From positions 3,770,001 through 3,834,000 of the forward strand of contig OZ025216.1 in NCBI GenBank assembly GCA_964019055.1: 64,000 nucleotides of DNA. The letters run 5' to 3'. Of this stretch, positions 36,151 to 49,200 are shown piece by piece. Below the pieces are notes generated by a model, which made no database searches, had not been told where the DNA came from, and saw only the letters and a list, made by a program, of their open reading frames with translations. A program made the translations under genes and the position numbers. Positions within the stretch are counted from its first letter, which is position 1. Each line of letters begins with the position of its first letter. Source of the stretch: Anthopleura xanthogrammica. Taxonomy: Eukaryota; Cnidaria; Anthozoa; Actiniaria; Actiniidae.

Positions 36151-37258
36151 TCACATATTACAAATTCTAATTCCAGCAATCTGAAGGGACGTGGTTAAAT
36201 TTATGACTAGCTTTATTTTAATACCTTTATTTTTCAACCACTTTCTTCTAATTGACCTCATGATGTTGATCGTTTGCGAGGAAGAGAAGGTGTACAGTAA
36301 TGGGTTGATGGCTGAGTTGACGGGAAGTACGAATGCTCCTACCCAGATATACACAGAAGGGTCATCGAATTTACCGACGAGGGAGAGCACGCCAAGAACC
36401 ATGATAGGCATCCAGCAGCAGAAATCGGTCAGAACCACAAAGAAAACTCGCTTCCCCACTGAGGATTCTGCGTTTGATGATTTACGCAATTTTCGACCAG
36501 ATTTGCGGACTTTTAGGTATATCGCAGTGTATCCAACGAGAATGAAGAGAAAAGCTACGCCATTGAAGGCAATGAAAACAGCAACCGAATACTCCCAGCC
36601 GGCAGGGCGATCGGCGGACAATTGCAGCGGCAGACAGACAGTTGAGCGGCCGTAAAAACTAAAGCCCGATACCTTGTCGTTGAAATAGTTCGGGACGAGA
36701 AGGGGAGTAAAAGACAAGATGAATCCAATGACCCAAATAAATAGACAGAGAACATGAGCGACTTTCAGATTGGTGCGTCTGGCTGAGAAGTGAAAGAGAA
36801 TTGTGTTTATCCTATCCGCTGTTATGGCAACCAATATCATAACTGAAACTTCGCTGGACAAAGTAGCAATGGCACCTGCTATCTTACAACTGAGGCCAGC
36901 TCTCCACTCTACGTCGTGCAGAAAGTATTCTCCCTTCCATATTTCATTGTAAGTTCCAATGAGCAGAAGATATACTCCCATGAGAAGATCAGCAAACGCG
37001 AGATGGCAAAACAACAAAGATTGCACCCTGTTGATTTTTCTTCGTGTTTTCCCTCGTCTTGTAGAAAGAAATGTCCACCACATTATGACAGCAAGATTGC
37101 CTAAGGCAGCAGAAATACCTTCGACCCAGATGCAGATTTGTACGTAAATACTTTTGAGCATGTCATTGCAGCTGGAGAACTCGTTGCCAGGGGATTCACA
37201 GTTAAGGTTTGGGATGGAATTGGTTGCATAGCAACATATGATGAAGCTGTCTATTGAC
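36151..37258 (-). CDS. exon: LRR C-cap and seven-transmembrane domain
   Basis: A single exon of about 369 residues, phase 2 at its acceptor. It opens with a Cys-rich LRRCT-like stretch (IICCY, LNCES, SSCND). The rhodopsin-family landmarks are all visible: GN in TM1, LAFAD in TM2, a Cys before TM3 (GLSCK), ADR in place of DRY at the end of TM3, Trp in TM4, CCWMP in TM6 and NPLLY in TM7. TDFCCWMP and LPVNSAINP resemble LGR and relaxin-receptor families. The cytoplasmic tail is short (about 45 residues) and basic. Confidence 0.93.
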
Positions 37259-40200
37259 CTGAACAATGGAACAAAAAATCACATCAACCTATATATGTAG
37301 CTGGAAAAACTAGTAAATATCATAAAAAGATGAATTGCTTTACTTGCAAAGAATACTGGAAAATACAACTCACAGGTATTCTAGATTGCGCAGATCGTTG
37401 AAGACATCTTTTGAAACGGATTGTTCGTTGATCGAGTTGTTCCTCAATGTCCTAGAGATTGATAATTTGTAGAAAACGAAATGAAAATTCATTCATTTAT
37501 GCATTCTTTCAAGGGGTGCGGTTAGTCGTGAGGAAGAAATTACGCAGTCCAAAAGTGGGACATTTATTACCTATAGACCCCTTTCACGTGACGTCAAAGG
37601 CAGCTCAATTTGGAAGACAAACCAGAAGAATTCCTAAGAATTGGAAACTATTGTTTTGTCCTCTCAATTGAGCTGCATCCCGAGGATGCTGCAAGGGTTC
37701 AGACTTTATTCCACTGAAAATGACTTACAGTTTTCGTAGTTTCCATAGGCCTTCAAAAGAAGACTTGTCAATTCGCTCAATTCTGTTTTCATGTAGAAGC
37801 CTAAGGTAGGGAGTAAAATAAAAACAACTCGTTGGAAATTGGTTGATGACGTCACTGCCGCCAGCCAAAAAGGTGCGACTGATTAGTTGTGATTGACAGA
37901 ATTGAAAAACTAAATTTTAGCATCCAGCTCCCAACAACCGAGTTCGCATAATATTGAAAACTTCTAAAAAATTGAACCTTCATGTACACCTACACTTTCA
38001 GTCGGAAGTAGTATGGAAGGACCATGTTGTTGTGTCTGAGCGCCGCCCTCGAATAAGCGCCGCATTTGAGGCGCGAAAAATTTAATAAGCGCCGCGGCGC
38101 TTATTCGAGTAAATAAGTTAATCTCATTTTATTAGGTGACAATAAATGGGCTATTGTTGTAAACGATCTTTTTTCTATCAGGCGAAAGGAATCTTTAGAT
38201 ATTTAATTCTCTATCTTTGTTAGCTTATGGCCCTTAGACCTCGTTTCCATTCTTTTGTTTTAAATCATTTCCGGCGCCCTTAGAACGTAAGCGTGTATGA
38301 CAATATATCTTTTAGTTCTAGCTACAGATCCTAATGAAAGATGATATTTTACTTACAAAACTACAAGATGTTTTTGATGACGGAAAACGCCGGAAGGGAT
38401 TCTCTTGATGTCGTTATCTTGAAGGTAGCTGATGAATGCAAAACAAAAAAACAAAAACATAGACCTCTTTAACTTCGTTTTCTGTTGTGCCCATTTTAGA
38501 CCATGTGTTGCCACTCTTTGGAGTTTCTTCTTTCGTGGGTTTTAAATATTCTAATACAAGAATACTTCTCAAGGGAATGTCATGTGGTCTGAAATCAGGG
38601 CAATAGGCCTTTTGCAACAAACTGTCACGTGACTGTTACTGGATGACAAAACATTCTTTTATTTCAAAAACCTTTTGCAAGATTACTAAAATCATATCCA
38701 AGAATATTTCTAAAATAAATTTTTCATCTTATAAGATACTTTCGATTTCAAGATACGCACCAATTAAAAGTTTGTTTGCCATCCAGCAGAGCCTTCCCCA
38801 AGGGACCTTGTGCTGAATTGATTCGTTATCAAAGTGATATTATTATATCAGCACGTGACTGTTGCATACGATCGAAGATAACGAGGTCTATTAGAACATA
38901 GGAAATAACTCACTCCCTCCCTCACGCAATCGATCACTCAAAAACAAAGAGATTTTCATCACTTATCATACTTACAGATATCTTAAATGTGTGTTATTTT
39001 GGAAGGTTTGTTTAAGCAGTTCCTTAATTCGGTTACTGCGAAGGCTCCTTAAGAATAAGAAACAGCATTGTTAACATAATTGAACTAATATTCAATGCTG
39101 GCAACTGCTTTAAGTAATGATAATCAGTTGTGGTTCTATCGACAGCTAACATTCCCTCTTCTTATTGCAAACTTCATCGATTCGGCTTTTCTGGGTTGTT
39201 TAGCGCTCCCACTCCCCGCGCGAACAAGAATGCAAAGGAAACCCAACTCGATGAAGCTTAGACTGTTGAAAGGAAACATTTTTGAACTGATGACTTACAA
39301 GGCACGGAGAGCTGGAAAACCAGAGAAGGTATCCAATCCAACACTTGAAATCAAATTTTGTGCAAAATCTCTGTAATCAGAATTTTGTTAAAAAAGAAAG
39401 TTAAAAATGTTACCCAATCAGAATCGATAATTTTTTTTCAAAACTGAGGTGTCATCTTTCGTAGCCTACTCGCTACGTCATTTTTGGGTTACTATTTCAG
39501 CTCGGCTGGCTTATACTTACATTGCTTCAAGTCGTTCGACACCACTAAACAGGTTTTTCTGCACTTCTTGGATGAAATTCCGATTAAGTCGTCTACGAGT
39601 AAAATTTATTGATTAGAAAGAAGCTTTTCAAAAATGATTATTATACAAAAGATTTTAAAATTCATGGATTGAAGTTAACTAAAAGCGCAGGTAATCCAAG
39701 AAGGTACTGGTAACGAAGCTGTCTCGACTTAGGGATGCTAGGTAGTTCAGCGTTTTGAAAATGCCTCTCCAAATTCAACCACCAAACTCCAGGAGTGACA
39801 AGTTTGAGTTTGTTATCTTTTTTCACTTCAGGATAAAAGCGAGAGATTTATCAATTACTTACAACGTCTTTAATGATGGCAGGTTTACAAAAGACATTTC
39901 TTCAACCAAGAATATTCGATTATAGCTCAAGTCGCTGAAACAGAAAAAAAATCAAAACAGGTATAGAGAATTAAGTTTTGCGACTTAATAGTGAATTCGA
40001 ATAGAGTGGTGGATCCAGGATGGTTTCAAAGGGGTGGTTATAACGTATATACCCAGAAAGCAAGTATATTGACCCCTTTTACGTGACGTCAAAAAAATTC
40101 AATCTTCTGAGAATTGGAACATATTGTTTTGTCTTTCAAATTGAGCTGCATTCCAACATGCTGAACAGCTTCCTATTTAGATTTTAGATTATACCCCTTA

Positions 40201-43200
40201 TTTCTATTTTTCAACTCCAGAGGGAGTGGTTGGTTGCTAGTCACCCAATCCAACACCTGGCTTTGCCCTTGTGCAATTATATACTCACATCAAAGATAGA
40301 TAACTTAGTTTTACAAATGCATTGCTTTCCACTTGGTAAATCTGTCTCTCTTGAAATAATCTATAATTCACATAAAATGGAATCATAGTTAATTGCAATG
40401 TGCAATGATGCGCAAGATTTAGTTTTACCGTGAGGTGGAATTTGAACATCTCAAAACAGTCCAATTGCAAAAATGAAGCAAATGGACTACTTCGACGTTA
40501 CGGCGGCATCGTGAATCTGAATTAATGACGAGGGCTGTGTACGAAATGCCAGCGGTATACGTAGGATCTAATGAAGAAGAAGAAAACAAATCCTGGCTTT
40601 CTGGTCCTATCATACTGACTAAGTAACAGTAACCACTGCACCTCAATCTCAGTTTTACTTTCTTGAAACTTTTTTTATTGTTTTGACTTGAGAGTGTAAG
40701 ACCAGGTCACTGCAAAACTTAGATACTTACATAGCGCTTGTTTTCTTGGGCAGACGGTTTGGAATAGACTGCAGTTGATGTGAGGCTGTTATGATGATTC
40801 CGCCATCTGCTAGTCTCCGGCAGTTACACGAAAAGGGGCAGTCTAAGGGAGTAAAATATTAGTCAAAAATCTATCTTTCTATCTCATTATTTTACAAGTA
40901 TAAAAATATGAGTAAAAACAACATTCCAAGGGTCACTGCGCTGCAACATACCTTGAATACAGTTATCATCTTTCGAACCTTGAGAAAAAACAAATATGAT
41001 GAAATGTTATATATTTAAGTTATTTCTTTTCTCACAACTTCTCTCTTGATCTCTAACATATCTCTGTTGTTTTTGTACCTTTTATTATCTGATAGTAAAC
41101 CTTGAATCCTTGTCGCACAACCTTATCGTTTGAACGAAATACTATTTTGATCGTGCTTGATTGTGAATGGATTATTTGTGGATATCTGCAAATAAACAGT
41201 GCAGAATAATTATGCAAATTAATTATTATTTCGGACAGCTTTCACCACATAGATCGTGCGATCATTGGGAATCAAGGATGGCGTAGCGGTAGTACACTCT
41301 CCTCTCGTCTCTGGGATCTTGTGTTCGATTCCTGGTCTCAGCATCACATATAAGTAGAGTTTGTTGGGTCTCTCCCTTGATTCGAGGGCTTTTCTCAGGG
41401 TTCTCTGGGTTTCCTAACTCTGCAAAACACGCTAAATTCCAATTGCAATTCAATCTGTGAGTTATTCATGTCTGCCTTTGATCAGCCCAAACGTTGTTTC
41501 AGGGTATCGATAAAAAATTGAAGGTTTGAAGTGTCAATGTCAATGTAGTACCGTAGTACTAACGATGTAGAGCAGGAGAAAAGCCGAAGCTTTGAAATAC
41601 GAGGCATTGGAGTGTTCTCTTACTTTTCGAGTGCTCTAGCTGCAGTTCCTATACGATTTATCGACCCTTGCACGTCAAAGCAGCTGAATTTGAAGGACAA
41701 AACAAAATAATTTCAATCTTTCGAGACTAAATTGGAAACTTTTATTGTTGTTTCCTCCAAATTGAGTTGCATCCGAAGTGCTGTATAATATACATATATA
41801 ATCATTATATATGCAAATACGACTACAGTACCTTTCTCCGCAGTACCGGCTAATACGAGAAGTCGACGGGGCTACGTCTCCATCAAACACTTCTACGTAG
41901 TCAGCTGAACATCGCGGGCTCAACTCCAAATCAAATGCTTTAAATTCCAAACGAATCACGTGACCATTCCTGGCCTTGATTGTCCAGGAACAGTTAGCAT
42001 TGTTGTCATAGAAATCAGGATAATATGGTGACATGATGTAACCAGTTCTGTTGGTCAGAATCTCGTTGCAAGCTGTGTTAACAAATAAAAACAACCGATA
42101 TAAAGTTAATTCAAGAGAATAATCCTGAAGTAGGGACTGTTAAGATAGAAAAAAGGCTTTAAAAGGATCCTCTATCTTTTTCTCTGTTTTAGTGGTTCTA
42201 ATTTCATGAACGACTTGATCAGACCGTAGTCATAACTTCTTGTGCAGTTCTTGCATTCGAAGTTGAAGTAAAAGCATTACATAGTCTACATCATTGTTCA
42301 ATTGAAATATGTTCTTTTGCGCCAATAATTTAGTTATAAATACATGACGTGAAGTTTTGATAACATGATTTGATATGATATTGGTTTAAACATTTCATTA
42401 AAATATTCAATGTTATTTGATAGTTAACTTACCTTCTCTCGCTGATTGTGGTATTACACTGCACTTACTACTCTCAGAGGTGTATAAAGCACCTATGGAC
42501 AGTAATCCTGGTCTATTTGTCATATCTCCCTCGATGATGAGCTTCAAAACAATATTAAAAATAACTGTTAAAACACTAACATTTCTCTCGCGCTTTCCCA
42601 ATCCATTCGCCCCATGTAAGGGGGCCAAATCCATGCTGCCATTCTCTAAATCATTCCAAGATTATCTAACCTTATATGCCGTTTGTGCTACTATTGGTAT
42701 TTCTCCATCCTTCCATCTACTACCCTCACTGTTCTTAACCATCCATATCGGTCTCTTAGTGTATTCTTTGTCATCTAGTTCTTGATATATCTTCAACGAT
42801 CTCGCTCCAGGTCCCCAGATTTTATATCTAAATTTTAAACATCTCTTTGAGGAACTCGATGACCTCTCGTATCGCGGGCTCTCCATCGTTGCCAAGCTTG
42901 GTGACTCAGGAAGTGATGGATTAACTACACTCTGAACATGTCCTGAAATTATAACCACTTGGAATTACATCCCTGTTTATAAAAAAGTCGTTTGAATTAC
43001 GAAGTATGTCAATAATCAGTTTATAGCTATTTCAAGGGTCGTCCCAGTGGATGGCGATCGGTGATTGGCGATTGCACGACCAAAAACAACTGTGGGAAAA
43101 TAAGAATGTCTTCATATTCCTGCTGATTCCTGAAATACCTAAACAATGCCTTCACTATTAAGTGAATTATCCTACAGTTCCTTTCAGTCGTGCAATTCGC

Positions 43201-46200
43201 CACTCTAACCTTTCTTTCAATATCTGCATACCTTCCTTTCCTTGACAAGTTGATTCATAAATCCGAAATTCACTAGAGTCAGGAGGCAGCACATTCAAGT
43301 AGTCGGTCCATCCTAAGAGATTCCCAGTCTTTGTTCCACATCCGTACGACATGTACAGTATATATTGCTCAGACAACACATTTCTCCATACGTTTAGTCT
43401 ACTGTATTTAACCTCGGTCATTTTCTGATCTTGGGAATCAAAAGTGACCGATATCCTGTTACCGCCTACAGAAAAATTGGGAACATCGGATAAGTATTTG
43501 GAGAGTATATAGAACTTGATTATAGAACGTATAATTATAGAGTTGGTATAGAACTTAAATTATTTAACTTCATTTTGCCTACACATGTGTGAATGCAGTT
43601 ATAGTAGACATTATAGGTTCTCTGTGTCGATATCAATCATAAGTACTGTAGTCCAGGTTCCCATAGGTTTGTCCAATTACAAAAGAAGCTGTTTTTTTGA
43701 AATGTATTCAATAAGAATAATACTTATTTTAAGCACTATTTTATAAAAGCTTCAAGCTTACTATACAGTTCTTCTTTGTCCAACACTCCAGTTCCATGAT
43801 GCATTGCAGCACCGTCAATGTACGTCTGCCACACCCCAAAATTAGATATCCACGTCACACAAACGTGACTCCATTTTTTCTTTCCATTTCTGGAAAAAAA
43901 TGGTAGGGAAAAAGAAATAAAAGACATATTGAAAATTCAGCTATTAGTTTTGCTGGATACAAAACTATGGCATTTCTGAGGATCAGTTCTAAGGAGCTTT
44001 TTTGTGTCCATCTTTAAGGTAATCGGCAAGTTGTTCAATCATTTTGGTACAGACGCAAAAAATTATCTGTCACTATATGTCTTCAGCTTTGTAAAAGGAA
44101 AGTTCTTTGTCACTGGATCGCAACGACCGTGAATATTTGCGATAGACTTAAAAAAGTCCGAAATCTAGGTCTAAACTTGTGCCAGGCCATTTTTAAAAGT
44201 GCTTTTATACTATTAATATTAGCTCAAAAAATATTGTAGTTTGTACGGGTAACTAATGAAGATTAATCAGTACAAAACTTTGAATTTGTTTTTATATACC
44301 TTGTAATAGTATGAATCTTGACAAACGCAATGTTTATGACATTCTTCATTTTCTCCACGTTCACATAATCAACTTTGATTTTGATTGGTGATAAGCTTTT
44401 GATTGACACCCAAAGACACAAGGTCAATTCTTTCAGCGTTCTGCTTATCTTGATATTGAAAGAGTAGTTTTTATGGCCGGGCAAGAATCCAATGTCTGAC
44501 TCGTCACCCTGGGTTAACTTGTTATCTGAATACAAAATCAATAGAAACATGAATTGGATTGAGATACGTAGTATTGGACTCATTTGTGTGTGACTGTGTT
44601 TAATGTTATTGGGATCCTGAAGTTAGTTCTGACCTACTTTCCAGAAAAGATAAACTCGCTACATTTTCTTGGGTGCAACGAGAAACCAATTCATGGCTCC
44701 CATCCAGACTTACCATTGCTGCAGCTTTCCTATTAGAATTGAAATCCTGCACAAACAGCAACCTTTTTTAAAGAGTGCGACAAGGATAACAAGGCAATTT
44801 TCTTAATTCACAGGACAGACAAGACAGGACAGACAATTGAAACAATTTATAATCAATTTTCCGCGATCAGAGTTTTAAATTCTAAGATATTCTAGCTAAT
44901 TTGTCGAGCTCGTGGGACATAGCGACGGTAACTAGGGGAGTCGGAACCATGAATTGAATTCAGTTACCAAGACCTACCTTGTGATTTCCTCAACGCCTTT
45001 ATAGAATCTGCAACCTTTTCATAAGAATTTTCATCAAGTACTTCCCACTGCAGTTTCTGAGCATGTCCTCTTACCCAGTCTTTCCATTCTTTTTGAATAC
45101 TGCTTTCTGAAATACAAATGTTACCAAAGCTCAATGGCCAAAAATCGCAGTTGTAATACTCTAAATTGTAGCATCAGTCCAATCAGACATCTCAGTTTCT
45201 TTAGAAAATTACAATTCCATCTCTTTCAATTCGCTTCCTTTCCATTCATATCATGTCGAAATCCCTTCTTTGGCTTTTTCCTATCGCTATCGAATACGTG
45301 AGTAATGATGGACTCTTACCTTTCATGAATCCATACACTTCTACACGTAGTACCTTGAACTCGTGGTATTTCGTTGGTATGAATCTAATGAGCCTGGCAA
45401 GAGTTCGAGTATCGTCTAACGTATTCTTGACGATACTTTTTCTATCTTTGTTACCGGAAAATAACTGAAAAGGCATACGAAAAATCTGTTCTTTTATACT
45501 GATTTAAGAACAGTTAATTGTATTATACATCAATTTATTCTTCATGATCAGTAAAAGGTCCTAAACAGAAGATGTTTTACCTTCACTTTCCCACCACTTT
45601 GATACAAAGCCCAGGTTTCATTGTCAATAGATGTTAATATCTTGTATTCCGTGGTCCACTCGTTATTACTTTTTCCACATCCTTGTGTAGCTACAGCACA
45701 GATGGTAAACACCGCACCCAAGTCTATCTGGAGATAGTCACTAGAGTCGGTAGTAGTCTTCGGTGCCCATCCAAAACCATTATAATCAACTCTCGCATGA
45801 TGGGGTTGATATCGATTATCATAATACGAAGTTGCAGTCAACTTGTTATCTGGAATAATACTGCTGTTTGATACACCAATGGCAATATCTTCACACTCTA
45901 GAAACAAAAATGGGTTTGAAAGTGTCAAAGAAAAGGACTGGCTCATTCAATGATAACTGATCAATGCCCTCTTTTCTACTCAGTTATATAGCTAATGCAC
46001 GACTATATTTCTTTTCCCTGTCATTTTGGAATATTATCATCATATGATGATGATGATTAACTCACTTTGTCTGTATGTAGTACAGTACTTTGATGGACAA
46101 GTTGGAACTTTTGTTGGAAAACGATAGACAAAATAGTCCTTGCAATTTCGTATCTTTACGACAGTTTCCTTAATACAGCACTTGTCTTCTGAGGCAAAGC

Positions 46201-49200
46201 AGAGCTGACGTTCAACTACCCCATCTTCTATTGCAGGAAGTTGGCCATTGATCCACCCCATATATTCAGTAGAGCAAGACCATTTCCCCTTTATGCACGA
46301 TCTTGCCAGTTGGTTTCCAGCAGAGCCGACCACTCGGTACCATGCAGTCGTAGAAAGATGATCATCACAACCTAGGAAATGCTTGTGGTCTGCAATGGCG
46401 TCTTCTCGACGATCTGAATAACTGAGGTTCTTGTATTCTTGACATTCTTGATGTGCTAAAAAGTGAAAACATCGATTATTTAATTTATACTTTAGTTGTG
46501 ATCACGGCTACGGTTGTAGTTCCGGTTGCACTTGAATGTACACACCTAAGTAAGGACAGTGGACGAGTAAGGAATCCTTACAGACAGAAACGCGGACTAA
46601 GGAAAGTATTTCTGGTCAACCTGGCTTTGCCCTAGTTTGCGATGAACGAACAACCCACCTAACATGATGTAACTAGCTTCTAAGGAAAAGGATCAATTTA
46701 ACAAGCCGGCAGTCCAGAGATCCCTCGTCGTACTGTAATCGTACATTGGTTTTGGTACCGAGTACCGTATTCTTACACTTCTACTGACTAAAGACTGCAA
46801 GATCATGAATGATTTGTACCTGGAATCTTCAGGCATGGCTCCTTTGAAACCCCTAAGTGATCAAACTCTATGATTGCGTTGTCATGTCGACTTTTTATCT
46901 TTATCTGCAAAACAGAAATGGCTCCTTGTTACTGATAATAAGAGCAAGCAAATAATAAGATTTCTTGCCAGCTGATCTTTCATTTTCTTTCTCAAACTAC
47001 CGCCGTCTAATCTTACCCGCAAACGCTCTTGCTTTTCTGGTAACGGCAGTTGAATAAATTTCCTTTTGTAAGTCGAGCTTCTGTAGCTGAATTCCTCTAT
47101 AGATATATTTGCTGTTTGGAATTCAACGGCAACTTTTCTTGAAAAATATTTTTTGCTGAAGACGGGAATCCAAAATCGAAAGCACCGCCATCCTTCTGCC
47201 TTTGCATGAATGAGTGGACTCGTTAGCGTAAATGTAGTTGTGTTTTTCACTGGCACAGGCCGCAAAATGAACCAATTTGCACCTAAGATACAGCAAGATA
47301 TTAGTATAGATCTGAAAGATGTCCTTTCAAAGATCTTGAACTGAGTTAGTCCAGAGCTGGACCCACTTTTATCGATGCAAGCGCGGCAAGAACGAACCGA
47401 GTAGTTGAAGGAGATCTAGACTGTTAAGAATCGTAAAGATAAAAGTGGGTCCAGGGACATTTGTCTGCGCATGCGTCACCACATCCCGTTTTTTGCCATC
47501 CTTTCACTTGTTGGTTTTGGAGAATTTCCTTCCCTACATTTTTGTTTTTCAGGTTCGAAGCAAAACAATCGATAAGACAAGAATGTTTAAAAAACATTTT
47601 TTTTTTAAATCGTTGAAAGAATGCAGATCCCCAGAATATACATCAATGCCTTAGCTGTTATTTCTGGCTTGTGTTTTTGTTTCTGTCAAAGTCATCAAAT
47701 ACTTGCTGCTGTTCACTGATTTCTTTTTTGGTCTTCGGCTGTAGTTGTAGTTTATTGAGTCCACTCCTGAGTCCACTATTCAGTGAAAAAGAAGAAATAT
47801 AGCCGTTCTACAAGTCTCCAAAAAGTCTTAACACAGATGAGTGGCAGTTAACAATAAACTCATTATTTGAGCCGTAAAGGTATTTCGTAGTTTCTTCTAG
47901 TTTTTGTCTGTTTATGTCCTCGAAATGTGCAGAAAATCCCCAAAAAACAACAGCGAAGGAATGTAAAACAAAGGTAAAATTCAAAGAACTTAGGTGGGTG
48001 TAAAAATCTGTCTTTATCCTCTATTTTTTCAAGTAAAATCACTGAACTTGCCACTGCTGAAGAAGGATTTGTACAGGACTGTGGGGGGGGGGGGGGGGGG
48101 GGACTATGCATTTTCGAAGGAACAACCTCAAAGAAGAGTCAAAAGAGTTTTCAAAAAAAAATCACCATTCCTAAGGATTTTACTGATGCAGATAAAAACT
48201 TTTTTCCTAGGCCAGAAGACCAATCCTTTGATAATGTTTTATTTTGGATATGATTAAACAAGGACCAATGTTGATATCGTCAAAATAGCATTCATAAACA
48301 CTTACGTTGAGAATAAACTGAAGCACAGCCATCCTCGACAAATCCTACATCATCAAGAGCGACAAAGTGATTACGCACAGTTCCAGTAATGATAATCTAT
48401 GATGGTAAGAATACGATAAATCTTTTTTTTCCATGCAGTATAATCATTAATTGATAATTTGTTTGGTATCTTTTCTTCCCTTCCCTTCCATCCATCCATC
48501 CATCCATCCATCCATCCATCCATCCATCCATCCATCCATCCATCCATCCATCCATCCATCCATCCATCCATCCATCCATCCATCCATCCATCCATCCATC
48601 CATCCATCCATCCATCCATCCATCCATCCATCCATCCATCCATCCATCCATCCATCCATCCATCCATCCATCCATCCATCCATCCATCCATCCATCCATC
48701 CATCCATCCATCCATCCATCCATCCATCCATCCATCCATCCATCCATCCATCCATCCATCCATCCATCCATCCATCCATCCATCCATCCATCCATCCATC
48801 CATCCATCCATCCATCCATCCATCCATCCATCCATCCATCCATCCATCCATCCATCCATCCATCCATCCATCCATCCATCCATCCATCCATCCATCCATC
48901 CATCCATCCATCCATCCATCCATCCATCCATCCATCCATCCATCCATCCATCCATCCATCCATCCATCCATCCATCCATCCATCCATCCATCCATCCATC
49001 CATCCATCCATCCATCCATCCATCCATCCATCCATCCATCCATCCATCCATCCATCCATCCATCCATCCATCCATCCATCCATCCATCCATCCATCCATC
49101 CATCCATCCATCCATCCATCCATCCATCCATCCATCCATCCATCCATCCATCCATCCATCCATCCATCCATCCATCCATCCATCCATCCATCCATCCATC

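Noticed and set aside
44263..44583. Separate gene starting with a signal-like peptide at 44583
   Set aside because: The segment before 44526 fits a pyrimidine-rich intron end plus AG, and the pentraxin exon starts in the phase needed by the linker exon 44978-45106. It is kept only as the main alternative to a single-gene model.
44715..44747. 33-bp microexon between the linker and pentraxin exons
   Set aside because: In phase 1, as required by the previous exon, it contains an immediate stop codon.
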